64,000 bases of DNA, taken from the NCBI GenBank assembly GCA_965224105.1, contig CBDCYH010000001.1, forward strand, positions 372,001 to 436,000. Direction: 5' to 3'. Source of the stretch: CBDCYH01 sp965224105 (GTDB lineage: Bacteria > Bacteroidota > Rhodothermia > Rhodothermales > JABDKH01). The translations under genes were made by a program, and so were the position numbers. The notes under the pieces were generated by a model. The model was not told the origin of the DNA, ran no database searches, and was given only the letters and a program-made list of their open reading frames with translations. Position 1 is the first letter of the stretch; each line of letters opens with the position of its first letter. Shown here one piece after another: positions 17,585 to 26,798 of this stretch.

Positions 17585-19360
17585 CTATCGGCTTCTTTCA
17601 ACGACGCTGGACTCGCGCGCATCAATGTGGCCGTCCACTTCGCCGTTGATTACTATTCTGCCATCCTGCAGGATGATTGCGCTGCCCTCCGGGACTGATA
17701 CGCGACCATTTTCCTCCACCACTAGAGTGGCGCCGGGGTCAACCGCGATTCCCTGACCGGCGACAATGTCTGCGTCAATGGAAAGCGTTGACCCATCGGT
17801 TACTCGTATTGGCGAATCGAACACGTACCCGTTCAGGTCACTCGTCATCCACGAATCATTCCGGATTATCGGGGCCTGCCGGAAATCCATCACAACGTCG
17901 ACCAGCATGGATTTGTCAGCAGCGCCGCTATACCGAATGTTGTCCAGAGCAAGCCAAACTCGTTTCACCTTTGGGGGCTGTTTCGTGTAGCCAGAACTGT
18001 TTGGTCTCGTCCAGGGTGTTAGCTGCTTGCTGCCGTCTGGGCCAAACAAATCACCGTCATAGTCTGCGTTGGTCACCGACAGGTCCGCGGAATTGTCCGC
18101 TGGTATTACATCTAGCAGTTTCCTTTGCGACATGTGAATCAGCAATCCCGTTGTACGCAAGAATCCGATTTCAAATCTATCGTTGAGGCCGCTCCTGCGG
18201 TGCTGGTCGAAGTATCCTAACCGCTGCCTGTTGGTAACATAGAATTTCTCCTGGGCAGGCGCTCCAGGGTGTGGGATGCTGTAGCAATCCGATGTCGTGT
18301 ACAGGTCTCGTACGAGAATAGTGGTGTCGCTGGTTACTTCGGAGCAAGAGATCCAGCCCAGCAGGTCGCGCTCAAACGCCGATATCGTTTCGTCACCGCG
18401 GGTGTCTAGGCCGCCGCCCGCTCCAGCCATCAGGACGAAGCCGAGACTGGCCGTTCCCGATGGGTTTCGCCCCCGGTTCGGGGCTCTGTTACTCTCCAGG
18501 GGCACGTCGTTCGTTCGTATCGATTGAATGTGGTTAAAGAAGCCAGCCCAGATATCATGACCGAGCTCATGCGCCATCATGCGGATATGGTATGAGTGGG
18601 CGTCCACGTTACCCGGGGTCCTGTGCATAATGATAGAACCAGATGTACCCCAATCGATTAGGACATCATCATACGACGGCGCTTTAATGGCTTTGCCGGC
18701 GGTGATTTGCCCGCCGCATCGCGCGTCGAGACACGAGATGCCGGTCCAAACAAACTTTTTTGCGTCACGTTGGCTGTCCCGCCGGATTATCAGAAAGAGG
18801 TGGTCGAGTTTCCCATCCCCGTTCCTGTCGTAGTCCTGGAATTCTACTTCCGGGTCGAGCCTTTCCAGTACCTCCACCGCGAGGTCTCCGTATCCGCCAA
18901 CCGGGCGGTGATAGGAAGCTTCGGGTTTGCTGCTGATGAGCACTTTCGGATACACATCGCCATACAGAATGAAATTTCCCAGCGACTGTTGATAGAAATA
19001 GTCCGTCAACGTGAACAGGTCGAACGGGGGTTCTTCGCTAGCCGAGAGCAATCTGTTGCCAAATTCGGGAATGGTAGACGGCGAGAGGTCTGATGGCCAT
19101 TCGCGGTAAAACGTGAACGGGTCTCCTACACTGGTGTCGTCACTGAATTTCACGAATACTACGAGGGCCCGGAGGGTGTCGGCGTAGCTTTCTGATGCAA
19201 CGGATTTCCGGATCTCTCCAAGCTCCACCTCGGTCATATTGACGGCACGTTGGGCGGAGATTAACACGCGCGACGTACTAGTGGTTACCGGGCCTGCGCA
19301 ACCGGAGAATGTGAGAGCGAGAACTACAAGGAATGATGCTAATAAGGAGTGGCTCAGCAT
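17585..19360 (-). CDS. M6-like zinc metalloprotease lipoprotein
   Basis: A 591-residue exported protein with a lipoprotein signal ending SGC (C21). The catalytic motif H264-E-L-G-H268 is followed by a conserved-looking GFFNH stretch. Upstream, DYDRNGDGKLDH at about 190-205 matches the calcium-binding loop typical of M6 (immune inhibitor A-like) peptidases. The last 100 residues are beta-rich, with DPGATLVVEENG resembling a beta-helix or carbohydrate-binding end. The ATG at 19360 gives a proper signal peptide, unlike the in-frame start at 19444. Family assignment is by motif and layout, so M6 versus a related gluzincin/metzincin is not certain. Confidence 0.8.
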   Translation of the reverse strand: MLSHSLLASFLVVLALTFSGCAGPVTTSTSRVLISAQRAVNMTEVELGEIRKSVASESYADTLRALVVFVKFSDDTSVGDPFTFYREWPSDLSPSTIPEFGNRLLSASEEPPFDLFTLTDYFYQQSLGNFILYGDVYPKVLISSKPEASYHRPVGGYGDLAVEVLERLDPEVEFQDYDRNGDGKLDHLFLIIRRDSQRDAKKFVWTGISCLDARCGGQITAGKAIKAPSYDDVLIDWGTSGSIIMHRTPGNVDAHSYHIRMMAHELGHDIWAGFFNHIQSIRTNDVPLESNRAPNRGRNPSGTASLGFVLMAGAGGGLDTRGDETISAFERDLLGWISCSEVTSDTTILVRDLYTTSDCYSIPHPGAPAQEKFYVTNRQRLGYFDQHRRSGLNDRFEIGFLRTTGLLIHMSQRKLLDVIPADNSADLSVTNADYDGDLFGPDGSKQLTPWTRPNSSGYTKQPPKVKRVWLALDNIRYSGAADKSMLVDVVMDFRQAPIIRNDSWMTSDLNGYVFDSPIRVTDGSTLSIDADIVAGQGIAVDPGATLVVEENGRVSVPEGSAIILQDGRIVINGEVDGHIDARESSVVERSR

Positions 19361-19422
19361 TTTGATAGTGCGAATGCAGTGGCGTACAATTGGAAGGTAA
19401 TCATTTGTTTGGGCGATTTTGA

Positions 19423-20673
19423 ATGAGCTTATCCCAGGACGCACGGTTTGTATACGAAGCCGCTCTGCGAGCTGTTGATCCCCGTGATCTCATGCGTGCT
19501 CCGCGTGTTCGGCAAGCTGTTATGGAGTTGACGGATAATTCAGATGTTGGCATCCACGTTGTTGGCGTTGGTAAAGCAGCGCTTCCCATGTTGGCGGGCC
19601 TGGAATTGGTAGGGAGTCGGATTTCTGGTGGAGTCATTACTATCCCGAAGGGATATCGGGGCACCTGGGATGGAGGAATTTCGGACGGCATTCATGTCGT
19701 TGAATCAGATCATCCGTTTCCAGGCGCAGCGGCAGAGAACGCGGTGGAGACGACAGTTGATTATTTGCGTGGTCTTTCGGACAGTGCAATGGTTGTAGTG
19801 CTCATTTCGGGTGGCGGTTCAGCTCTGTGGGGTGCTCCATTGTCCGGCTTGTCAGGTGAATTGTACCGGTCATTGGTGCACGCGGCTGTCAAGAGTACGT
19901 TGTCGATTGGACAGTTAAACTACGTTCGTAGAAGTATTTCCAGACTAGCTAATGGAAGGCTGGCAGAGCTGGTAGAGCCGAGACAGTTTCGCACGTTTGT
20001 ATTATCTGATGTGCCCGGTGGGAAGGCAGAAGATGTTGCGAGCGGTCCAACGGTATATCGACGAGTTGATTGCGAGTCGCTGGCGACTCTGCTGCAACGT
20101 CTCGATGTTAGCATGTCCGCCGCTAACCTTGAGATGATTGCCCGGGCGAATGCGGATGCGGGTTTAGGCGAGATCCAGGAACCAATAGTCATTGCGTCGA
20201 ACGCAAGTTTTCTCGCGGGGGCATCAGTGAAGGCCGCGGCTCTAGGTTATCAGGTTACTGTACACCCCAACTCTTTGTCCGGAGAGGCCCGCCACGCCGG
20301 TAAGAAGATCGCGTTGGACATCATAACTAGTGAGCCAGGGTCGTGCCGGCTCTATGGTGGCGAGACAGTTGTGAACGTAACGGGATCAGGCAGAGGTGGC
20401 CGCAACCAGGAGGTCGCGCTGGCGGCTGCGATAGAACTATCAGATAGTACCAGTGGAGCAGTCGTATTAGCGGCTTCTTCCGATGGCATTGACGGATCCT
20501 CACCTGGAGCGGGTGCAGTTGTCGACGAATTCTTAGTTGCAGATTCGCCGCTGCCTGCTAGTCGATGTTTGGAAAACAATGATACCGACAGGTATTTTCG
20601 GCATACAGGTCGCCAGATCGTTACCGGTCCCACCCACACCAACGTTCTCGATATTGTTATTGCCATTCGTTGA
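19423..20673 (+). CDS. glycerate 2-kinase (MOFRL family)
   Basis: Phosphorylates D-glycerate to 2-phosphoglycerate. At 416 residues it has the family length. An N-terminal DUF4147 domain (GVGKAALPML and VVLISGGGSALW near residues 46 and 126) is followed by the C-terminal MOFRL domain with VNVTGSGRGGRNQEVALA and the SSDGIDGSSPGAGAV segment. It ends in the usual GPTHTNVLDI. The ATG at 19423 is 62 bp from the divergent M6-like gene. Placement among peptidases is probably incidental. It would feed serine- or hydroxypyruvate-derived glycerate into glycolysis. Confidence 0.94.
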   Translation: MSLSQDARFVYEAALRAVDPRDLMRAPRVRQAVMELTDNSDVGIHVVGVGKAALPMLAGLELVGSRISGGVITIPKGYRGTWDGGISDGIHVVESDHPFPGAAAENAVETTVDYLRGLSDSAMVVVLISGGGSALWGAPLSGLSGELYRSLVHAAVKSTLSIGQLNYVRRSISRLANGRLAELVEPRQFRTFVLSDVPGGKAEDVASGPTVYRRVDCESLATLLQRLDVSMSAANLEMIARANADAGLGEIQEPIVIASNASFLAGASVKAAALGYQVTVHPNSLSGEARHAGKKIALDIITSEPGSCRLYGGETVVNVTGSGRGGRNQEVALAAAIELSDSTSGAVVLAASSDGIDGSSPGAGAVVDEFLVADSPLPASRCLENNDTDRYFRHTGRQIVTGPTHTNVLDIVIAIR

Positions 20674-20689
20674 TTCACATCAGAAATAA

Positions 20690-23233
20690 ATGAACAAAAG
20701 TATCCTGCTCGTCCTTCTTTCTGCCTTTATCCTGGGCAGCTCTTCTGCACAGACCGTCCCCATCGATATGGATATGGTTGCGCCGGGAGTGGATGCCTAC
20801 GATAACAGAATCAGCACTCCGCAAGATGTAATCGGTCATGTAATCGGCTCGCGCCACACCGTACCGCACCAGGTTGTCGAATACTTCAAAGCGATTGATG
20901 CGGAAAGCGATCGCGTTGTTGTCCGGGAGCACGGAAAGACATACGAAAATAGGCGCTTGATTCACGCAATCGTAACCTCACCGGCAAACCATGCCCGGCT
21001 TGAGGAAATCCGGCAAAACCATCTGCAACTCTCCGATGAACCGAATGCTGTTTCCGATGCAGACCTGGAGTCCATGCCAATCATTGTTTATGCTGGCTAC
21101 AGTGTTCACGGTAACGAGGCTAGCGGTACGGAAGCGGCAGTTTTAACATTGTATCACCTCGCGGCTGGGCAGGGCGCAGCGATGGACGAATTGCTGGCTA
21201 ATGCCGTTATCATTGTAGACCCGATGTTTAATCCAGACGGCCGTGACCGTTTCACGGATTGGGCCAATCGATTCCGTGGAACTACCCACGCGGTCGACAA
21301 TCAGGACATTGAGCACAACGAAGCCTGGCCTGGTGGAAGAACCAATCACTACCTCTTCGACTTGAACAGGGATTGGTTGCCGGCCGTTCATCAGGAGTCG
21401 CATGCAAGGCTCGCACTATTCCATGCATGGCGTCCACAGATTCTCACCGACCACCACGAAATGGGTGGCAACGCAACCTTCTTTTTCCAGCCGGGGATTC
21501 AAAGCCGCACCAACCCCAATACGCCTCCGCGCAATCAGGAGTTGACGAAGGCAATAGCAACCTTTCATTCTCGTGCCCTGGACGCACGAGGGTCCTTGTA
21601 TTATGCGGAGGAATCCTTCGATGACTTCTACTATGGCAAGGGCTCGACCTACCCGGATGTCAATGGCGCAATAGGCATTTTGTTTGAACAGGCATCATCG
21701 CGTGCCCTGGAAACGACCACTCAGAATGGACCGCTGCACTATGCGTTCACTGTGAGTAATCAGTTTTCCACCTCGCTCTCTACCTTGGAAGCAGCGATTG
21801 AAATGCGAACTGAATTGCTGAAATACCACCGCGACTTCTATGCCGGCGCGGCCGATTTCGCAAGACAGTCGCGGACGAAAGCATACGTAGTCAATGGCCG
21901 TGATCCGTCACGTGTGAAATTCCTGGTGGACCTGTTGGACCGACACCGGATAGATTCTTATGAGCTGGAGGACGGTTTTTCAGCAGTGTCTGTTGCGGGT
22001 CAAAACACTGCATTTGGTAATAACTCGGTCGTCATCCCGGTTGATCAAACGCAGTCGAGACTCATTGTCTCGCTCTTCGAAACCCGAAGCCAGTTTCAGG
22101 ATTCCCTTTTCTATGATGTCTCGACATGGACGCTTCCGTTGGCATACGGGTTAGATCATGTTGAAATGACCTCTGTCCCTGCGCTCGGCGACCGAATAAC
22201 TGGAACCAGAAGTGGTGCGTTTGGCGGCCAGTCCTCATATGCCTACGCCATTCCGTGGGACGGTTTTTACTCTGCCCGTACTCTATACAAATTGCAGGAA
22301 GCCGGTGTTCGCGTAAGGAGTGCCAGGAAATCATTTGATGCAATTTCAAATGGTTCAGTTCGCTCGTTCGATAGAGGCACGTTGATCATATGGGTTAACC
22401 AGTCCGGAGTCGACGCGGCAGCATTACGCGAGATTCTCGTCAGCGCTGCAGAGGTGGACTTTGCTAATGTATATCCCATTGATACGGGTAACACTCCAGT
22501 CGGGCCAGATCTCGGCACAGGTACAGCTCCGGTTATTGAAAAGCCTGTGATTGGGATTCTTGCTGGCTCGGGCACCAGCTCGTACAACGTTGGAGAGGCT
22601 TGGCACTTACTATCGCATAGAATGCAGATTCCGGTTTCTCTGCTCGATCAAAACGAGATAGGCTCGAAGGACTTGAGCAAGTACACAGTGCTCGTGCACA
22701 CCGGAGGGAGATTTCAGAATCAGGAAAGTATCAAAGGCTGGGTTGAGAAAGGAGGCACGCTCATAACACTATCATCTGCAACGAACCAACTGGTAACAGC
22801 AGAGTGGATGGAGCTGGAAGAAAAAGAACTGGACGTTGATAGCCTGTTGCAAGATGTTCCGTACGACAAACTTGGACCAACCAGGGGTGCCCAGCGAATT
22901 GGAGGTTCAATTCTCAGGGCATCTGTCGACACGACACATCCGCTCGCGTTTGGCATTCCCGAGGTGCTTCCCGTCTTCCGCAACTCAACAACTTTTTACA
23001 AGCCAGACAAGTCCGCTGGTTCTACCGTCGCCCGCTATGCAGCTGATGCCTGGATCAGTGGGTACGTTTCGGACGAGCGTGCGCCGCTCGCTGCGGGTAG
23101 CGTCGTCCTCGGCACGAAGCGGATGGCTCAGGGGCGTCTCATCTACTTTGCAGACAACCCGAACTTCCGCGGTTTCTGGTTAGGCACATCGAGGATGTTT
23201 CTTAATGCTGTAATGTTAGGAAGCTCGCTGTGA
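20690..23233 (+). CDS. M14 family zinc carboxypeptidase, secreted
   Basis: An 847-residue exported protein with a signal peptide ending SSAQ (about 1-21). The M14 domain has H140 and E143 in VHGNEASG and a third histidine at about 255/256 in TDHHEMGG. The NPDGRDR segment and the E in ILFEQASS fit the catalytic core. Residues about 615-845 form a second, Rossmann-like region that resembles a class I glutamine-amidotransferase/DJ-1-like fold, as in related large M14 proteins of this phylum. No sorting domain is seen at the C-terminus. The gene starts 16 bp after glycerate kinase and overlaps the next gene by four bases. Confidence 0.9.
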   Translation: MNKSILLVLLSAFILGSSSAQTVPIDMDMVAPGVDAYDNRISTPQDVIGHVIGSRHTVPHQVVEYFKAIDAESDRVVVREHGKTYENRRLIHAIVTSPANHARLEEIRQNHLQLSDEPNAVSDADLESMPIIVYAGYSVHGNEASGTEAAVLTLYHLAAGQGAAMDELLANAVIIVDPMFNPDGRDRFTDWANRFRGTTHAVDNQDIEHNEAWPGGRTNHYLFDLNRDWLPAVHQESHARLALFHAWRPQILTDHHEMGGNATFFFQPGIQSRTNPNTPPRNQELTKAIATFHSRALDARGSLYYAEESFDDFYYGKGSTYPDVNGAIGILFEQASSRALETTTQNGPLHYAFTVSNQFSTSLSTLEAAIEMRTELLKYHRDFYAGAADFARQSRTKAYVVNGRDPSRVKFLVDLLDRHRIDSYELEDGFSAVSVAGQNTAFGNNSVVIPVDQTQSRLIVSLFETRSQFQDSLFYDVSTWTLPLAYGLDHVEMTSVPALGDRITGTRSGAFGGQSSYAYAIPWDGFYSARTLYKLQEAGVRVRSARKSFDAISNGSVRSFDRGTLIIWVNQSGVDAAALREILVSAAEVDFANVYPIDTGNTPVGPDLGTGTAPVIEKPVIGILAGSGTSSYNVGEAWHLLSHRMQIPVSLLDQNEIGSKDLSKYTVLVHTGGRFQNQESIKGWVEKGGTLITLSSATNQLVTAEWMELEEKELDVDSLLQDVPYDKLGPTRGAQRIGGSILRASVDTTHPLAFGIPEVLPVFRNSTTFYKPDKSAGSTVARYAADAWISGYVSDERAPLAAGSVVLGTKRMAQGRLIYFADNPNFRGFWLGTSRMFLNAVMLGSSL

Positions 23234-25293
23234 ACACGTCGGAGCCCAACCGACTGGCAGAAAGCAACAGCCCATATCTCCTTCAGCATCAGTACAATCC
23301 TGTTCACTGGTGGGAGTGGGGAGACGACGCCTTCGAAGAAGCTCGAACGAGTGATCGACCAATCTTTCTGTCGATCGGCTACTCGACGTGTCATTGGTGC
23401 CATGTAATGGCTCATGAGTCCTTTGAGAGCCAGCAGGTAGCTGACATCCTGAACGACCTGTTTGTGAATATCAAAGTCGACAGGGAAGAGCGTCCGGACA
23501 TCGATCAGATATACATGACATCTGCGCAGTTGATGGGGGTGCGAGGTGGCTGGCCGCTAACGATTGTGATGACTCCGTCGAAGCAGCCGTTCTTCGCCGC
23601 CACGTATATCCCACCGACGTCTCGGCATGGACGAACAGGTATGGTGGACTTGCTGCCGCGCATCGCGGAGGTGTGGGATAAGCAACGGCCGGAGGTTGAG
23701 AAGTCTGCCTCGGCGGTTACAGCGTCACTAAAAAAGTATGCTGACGTCGGTGATGCCCATGTCGAGGGAGCATCTGTGCACGGAATAATCGCAAGCGCGA
23801 GAAAACAGCTACTAGACTCGTTTGATGCCACGCATGGCGGTTTTGGCTCCGCACCAAAATTTCCTCAGCCTGCAAACTTGTTACTACTGTTAAGGCAATG
23901 GTCCAACGACCGTGACGCCGACACATTGCGAGTCGTTACCACGACGCTCGACAAAATGGGTTCTGGTGGATTATTCGATCATGTCGGCTTTGGATTTCAC
24001 CGATACTCGACCGACCGCGAGTGGAAACTTCCACATTTTGAGAAAATGCTGTACGACCAGGCGTTGCTAATGCTGGCGTATACGGAGGGGTTCGCGGCGA
24101 CGGGGAAGTCGCGATACAAACAGACCGTTAAGTGCATTGCTTCTTACGTGTGTCGGGAGCTGACGGGTGAAAACGGAACCTTCCTGTCCGCAGAGGATGC
24201 CGACAGCGAGGGTGAGGAAGGAATTTTCTATGTCTGGAGTTATGATGAGCTAAAAGAGAGGTTGGACCCGCAGGATTTCAGCTTTATTGAACTTCATTTT
24301 GGCATAAAACCTGGCGGTAATTATGCTGATGAGGCCTCGGGGCACCCAAGTGGTCTTAATATTTTCCACTCTGCCGACTTGCAACTGGACGCGGATGAGC
24401 TTTCTTGGTGGGTTCGCATCAGTCGAATTCTCCACCAGGCCAGGGAGCAACGGATCAGGCCGTCACGGGACGACAAGGTTCTGACCGATTGGAACGGACT
24501 TATGATTGGCGCACTTGCAGCTGCCGGGAGAACCCTGGCCGACAAGAAGATGCTCGCCAAAGCCGAGATGGCAGTAGAGTTTTTCCTCAACCGATTCCAG
24601 AAGGGAACGATGGCTCACGCGGAGCGGAGAGGCAGCGTTCTATCGGGTGCTATGCTTGATGATTTCGCCTTCCTCGCGTTTGGGGCTCTGGAGCTATACC
24701 TCGCGGTTGGGAAAAGCTACTACCTGCAAGCCGCCTTAGAGCTAACTGGTGCGCAAGTAGACAAATTTTGGTCGGACACGTTAGGCGGATTTGTGCAATC
24801 AGACCACGATGATCTCCTTTTGTCTTCCGTCCGGTGGGAGGATGGCGCGATACCATCCGGTAACAGCATGTCGTACTGGAATCTCATCAGACTCATGAAC
24901 CTTACCGGTAATTCCGAATTATTCAGGAAGCAACGAGAGGCCCTGGAGAAAAGCATTGCCAACCGCGCAAACCAGTACCAGCTAGGATTTGTGTCTTATC
25001 TGCTTGGTGCCTGGCACAAAGATTTTGCTGCCGAGGTGGTGATCACCGGTCCCGAGGATGCGACGTCGATTGATGCATTAACTGAGTTTGTGAGACGGAC
25101 CTACCAGCCTAACGTCATATGGCACCGGCTGACTTCCCAGAACAAAGATGAGCTGTCAGCAATAGCTCCTGTACTCGCTACCTACGATCCCAACGTCGGC
25201 CAGGCGATGGTGTGTACTGACTACAGCTGTTTGGCTCCGGTGCAGGATCTAGAGCGGTTCACCTCGCAACTAAATGACAGCCGAGGAACGTAA
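23230..25293 (+). CDS. YyaL-type thioredoxin-domain protein (DUF255 / SPATA20-like)
   Basis: A 687-residue protein. The N-terminal thioredoxin-like DUF255 domain carries CHWC (C54, C57) in STCHWCHVMAHESF, followed by an (alpha/alpha)6-barrel region like N-acylglucosamine epimerases (about 190-620; KLPHFEKMLYDQA is a family hallmark). No signal peptide is seen. The start is a GTG whose bases overlap the preceding TGA stop (GTGA), indicating translational coupling to the M14 peptidase. The family's biochemical role is unknown despite its wide spread. Confidence 0.93.
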   Translation: MNTSEPNRLAESNSPYLLQHQYNPVHWWEWGDDAFEEARTSDRPIFLSIGYSTCHWCHVMAHESFESQQVADILNDLFVNIKVDREERPDIDQIYMTSAQLMGVRGGWPLTIVMTPSKQPFFAATYIPPTSRHGRTGMVDLLPRIAEVWDKQRPEVEKSASAVTASLKKYADVGDAHVEGASVHGIIASARKQLLDSFDATHGGFGSAPKFPQPANLLLLLRQWSNDRDADTLRVVTTTLDKMGSGGLFDHVGFGFHRYSTDREWKLPHFEKMLYDQALLMLAYTEGFAATGKSRYKQTVKCIASYVCRELTGENGTFLSAEDADSEGEEGIFYVWSYDELKERLDPQDFSFIELHFGIKPGGNYADEASGHPSGLNIFHSADLQLDADELSWWVRISRILHQAREQRIRPSRDDKVLTDWNGLMIGALAAAGRTLADKKMLAKAEMAVEFFLNRFQKGTMAHAERRGSVLSGAMLDDFAFLAFGALELYLAVGKSYYLQAALELTGAQVDKFWSDTLGGFVQSDHDDLLLSSVRWEDGAIPSGNSMSYWNLIRLMNLTGNSELFRKQREALEKSIANRANQYQLGFVSYLLGAWHKDFAAEVVITGPEDATSIDALTEFVRRTYQPNVIWHRLTSQNKDELSAIAPVLATYDPNVGQAMVCTDYSCLAPVQDLERFTSQLNDSRGT

Positions 25294-25389
25294 GGTCGAT
25301 GGCTGAGGCAGGGTGAGAAATTGGAGAAGCCAGAACTGGCGGGTTAGAACACCGGTAATACAACCAGACACAACCAACCAGACTAGACT

Positions 25390-26580
25390 ATGCGTGAAGT
25401 ATTTATCGTTGCGGCCAAGCGAACACCAATCGGACGGTTTGGCGGCTCCCTGGTAAAGCACAGTGCAGTGGACCTCGCGGCTCATGTCATCGAGGCCTGT
25501 GTAAAGGAATCCAGTATTAATCCCGCTGATCTGGATCTGTTTGCCTTCGGGCAGGTCCTGAGGGCGGGTCAAGGACAGCTTATTCCTCGGCAGGCGGCCA
25601 TCAAAGCTGGAATACCTGATTCGGTAGATGGCTTTGCGGTTGACATGGTGTGTTCTTCGGGGATGATGAGCACGATGTTAGCGTCAACGATGATCAAGGC
25701 GGGAGAGGCCGACTTGATTCTTGCGGGGGGGACGGAGTCGATGTCAGGCGCTGGTTTTTTTCTTTCGTCGCGGGCACGTTGGGGTTACAAGTACCTGGCA
25801 GGTGCACCCGAGCAGGTGGTTGATATTCTGGCATATGACGGATTGACGGATCCATTCAGTGGAGAGGCGATGGGTTTGCAGACGGAGAAGCTTGCAGCAG
25901 AACACGGGATAGGGCGGGAGGAGCTGGATGCGGTAGCTGCCGAGTCCCACAGACGAGCGGCAGCGGCAACGGATTCCGGAGCGTTCGAAGCCGAGATTGC
26001 ACCGATAGCGTATCGCGATCGACGCGAAGAGAAAACACTCCAACACGACGAAGGGATTCGAAGCGACACCAGTACAGAAAGTCTATCCAAGCTGCGACCG
26101 GCATTCACAAAGGACGGAGTGCTCACTGCAGGTAACAGCAGTCAGATTTCCGATGGCGCAGCTGCTCTATTGCTGGCGAGCTCGGATGCAGTTGAGAAAT
26201 TTGGACTCACGCCTATCGGAAAACTGGGTGCTTCTTCGTGGGCGGCTGGGGAGCCGTATAAGTTTCCGGAAGCGCCTATTCCAGCGGTGCGGAAGGCATT
26301 AGACAAGTCGGGTATGAAGCTATCAGATGTTGATCTTTTTGAAAACAACGAGGCGTTTGCGATCAACAACCTACTATTTTCGCGGATGCTTGATGTCGAT
26401 CCAGCTGTGGTGAATATACACGGCGGTGCTATTGCGATGGGCCATCCAATCGGATGTTCCGGAGCCAGAATCATGATCACGCTTCTACACGCGCTTCGCC
26501 AGAAAGGTCACAACGTTGGCATGGCGTCAATTTGCCATGGGACAGGTGGCGGAACGGCCGTGGTTGTGGAAGCGGTGTAG
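25390..26580 (+). CDS. acetyl-CoA C-acyltransferase (thiolase)
   Basis: Condensing or cleaving thiolase, 396 residues, cytoplasmic. The nucleophile C88 is in DMVCSSGM, H352 is in MGHPIGCSGAR, and the second catalytic cysteine C382 is in CHGTGGG. It looks like the acetoacetyl-CoA or short-chain beta-ketothiolase group, since no FadB-type partner is adjacent. It may act in ketone-body, isoprenoid or amino-acid catabolism. The gene stands alone between the YyaL-like gene and a T9SS cargo gene. Confidence 0.95.
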   Translation: MREVFIVAAKRTPIGRFGGSLVKHSAVDLAAHVIEACVKESSINPADLDLFAFGQVLRAGQGQLIPRQAAIKAGIPDSVDGFAVDMVCSSGMMSTMLASTMIKAGEADLILAGGTESMSGAGFFLSSRARWGYKYLAGAPEQVVDILAYDGLTDPFSGEAMGLQTEKLAAEHGIGREELDAVAAESHRRAAAATDSGAFEAEIAPIAYRDRREEKTLQHDEGIRSDTSTESLSKLRPAFTKDGVLTAGNSSQISDGAAALLLASSDAVEKFGLTPIGKLGASSWAAGEPYKFPEAPIPAVRKALDKSGMKLSDVDLFENNEAFAINNLLFSRMLDVDPAVVNIHGGAIAMGHPIGCSGARIMITLLHALRQKGHNVGMASICHGTGGGTAVVVEAV

Positions 26581-26798
26581 CAGCCTGGCCCCTCGGTTTA
26601 CTAGGATGCTTCTATAGGCGAAAGATACAAGCACTTAGGTGCCATGATTACGGACCTGGGTGCAGCAAATCTGGTGGGTTGTATCTCTCTGTCCGGTTGT
26701 GTTGATTGTGGTCAAAATTCCATATGTTTCACATCAGCAACATTGCTGAATTTCGCCGTGCCAAATGGGCAACAACATCAATCAAGAACTAGAATGCC
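26581..26798. other. 218-bp intergenic region between thiolase and T9SS cargo gene
   Basis: No RNA gene or convincing terminator is visible. Small dyads occur: AGCAA and TTGCT around 26740, and TTGA/TCAA around 26703-26716. Just before the cargo gene, an ATG-CCA-TGA mini-frame at 26794-26802 overlaps the real start at 26799. A promoter for the cargo gene is expected here, but I cannot fix its boxes. Confidence 0.3.
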
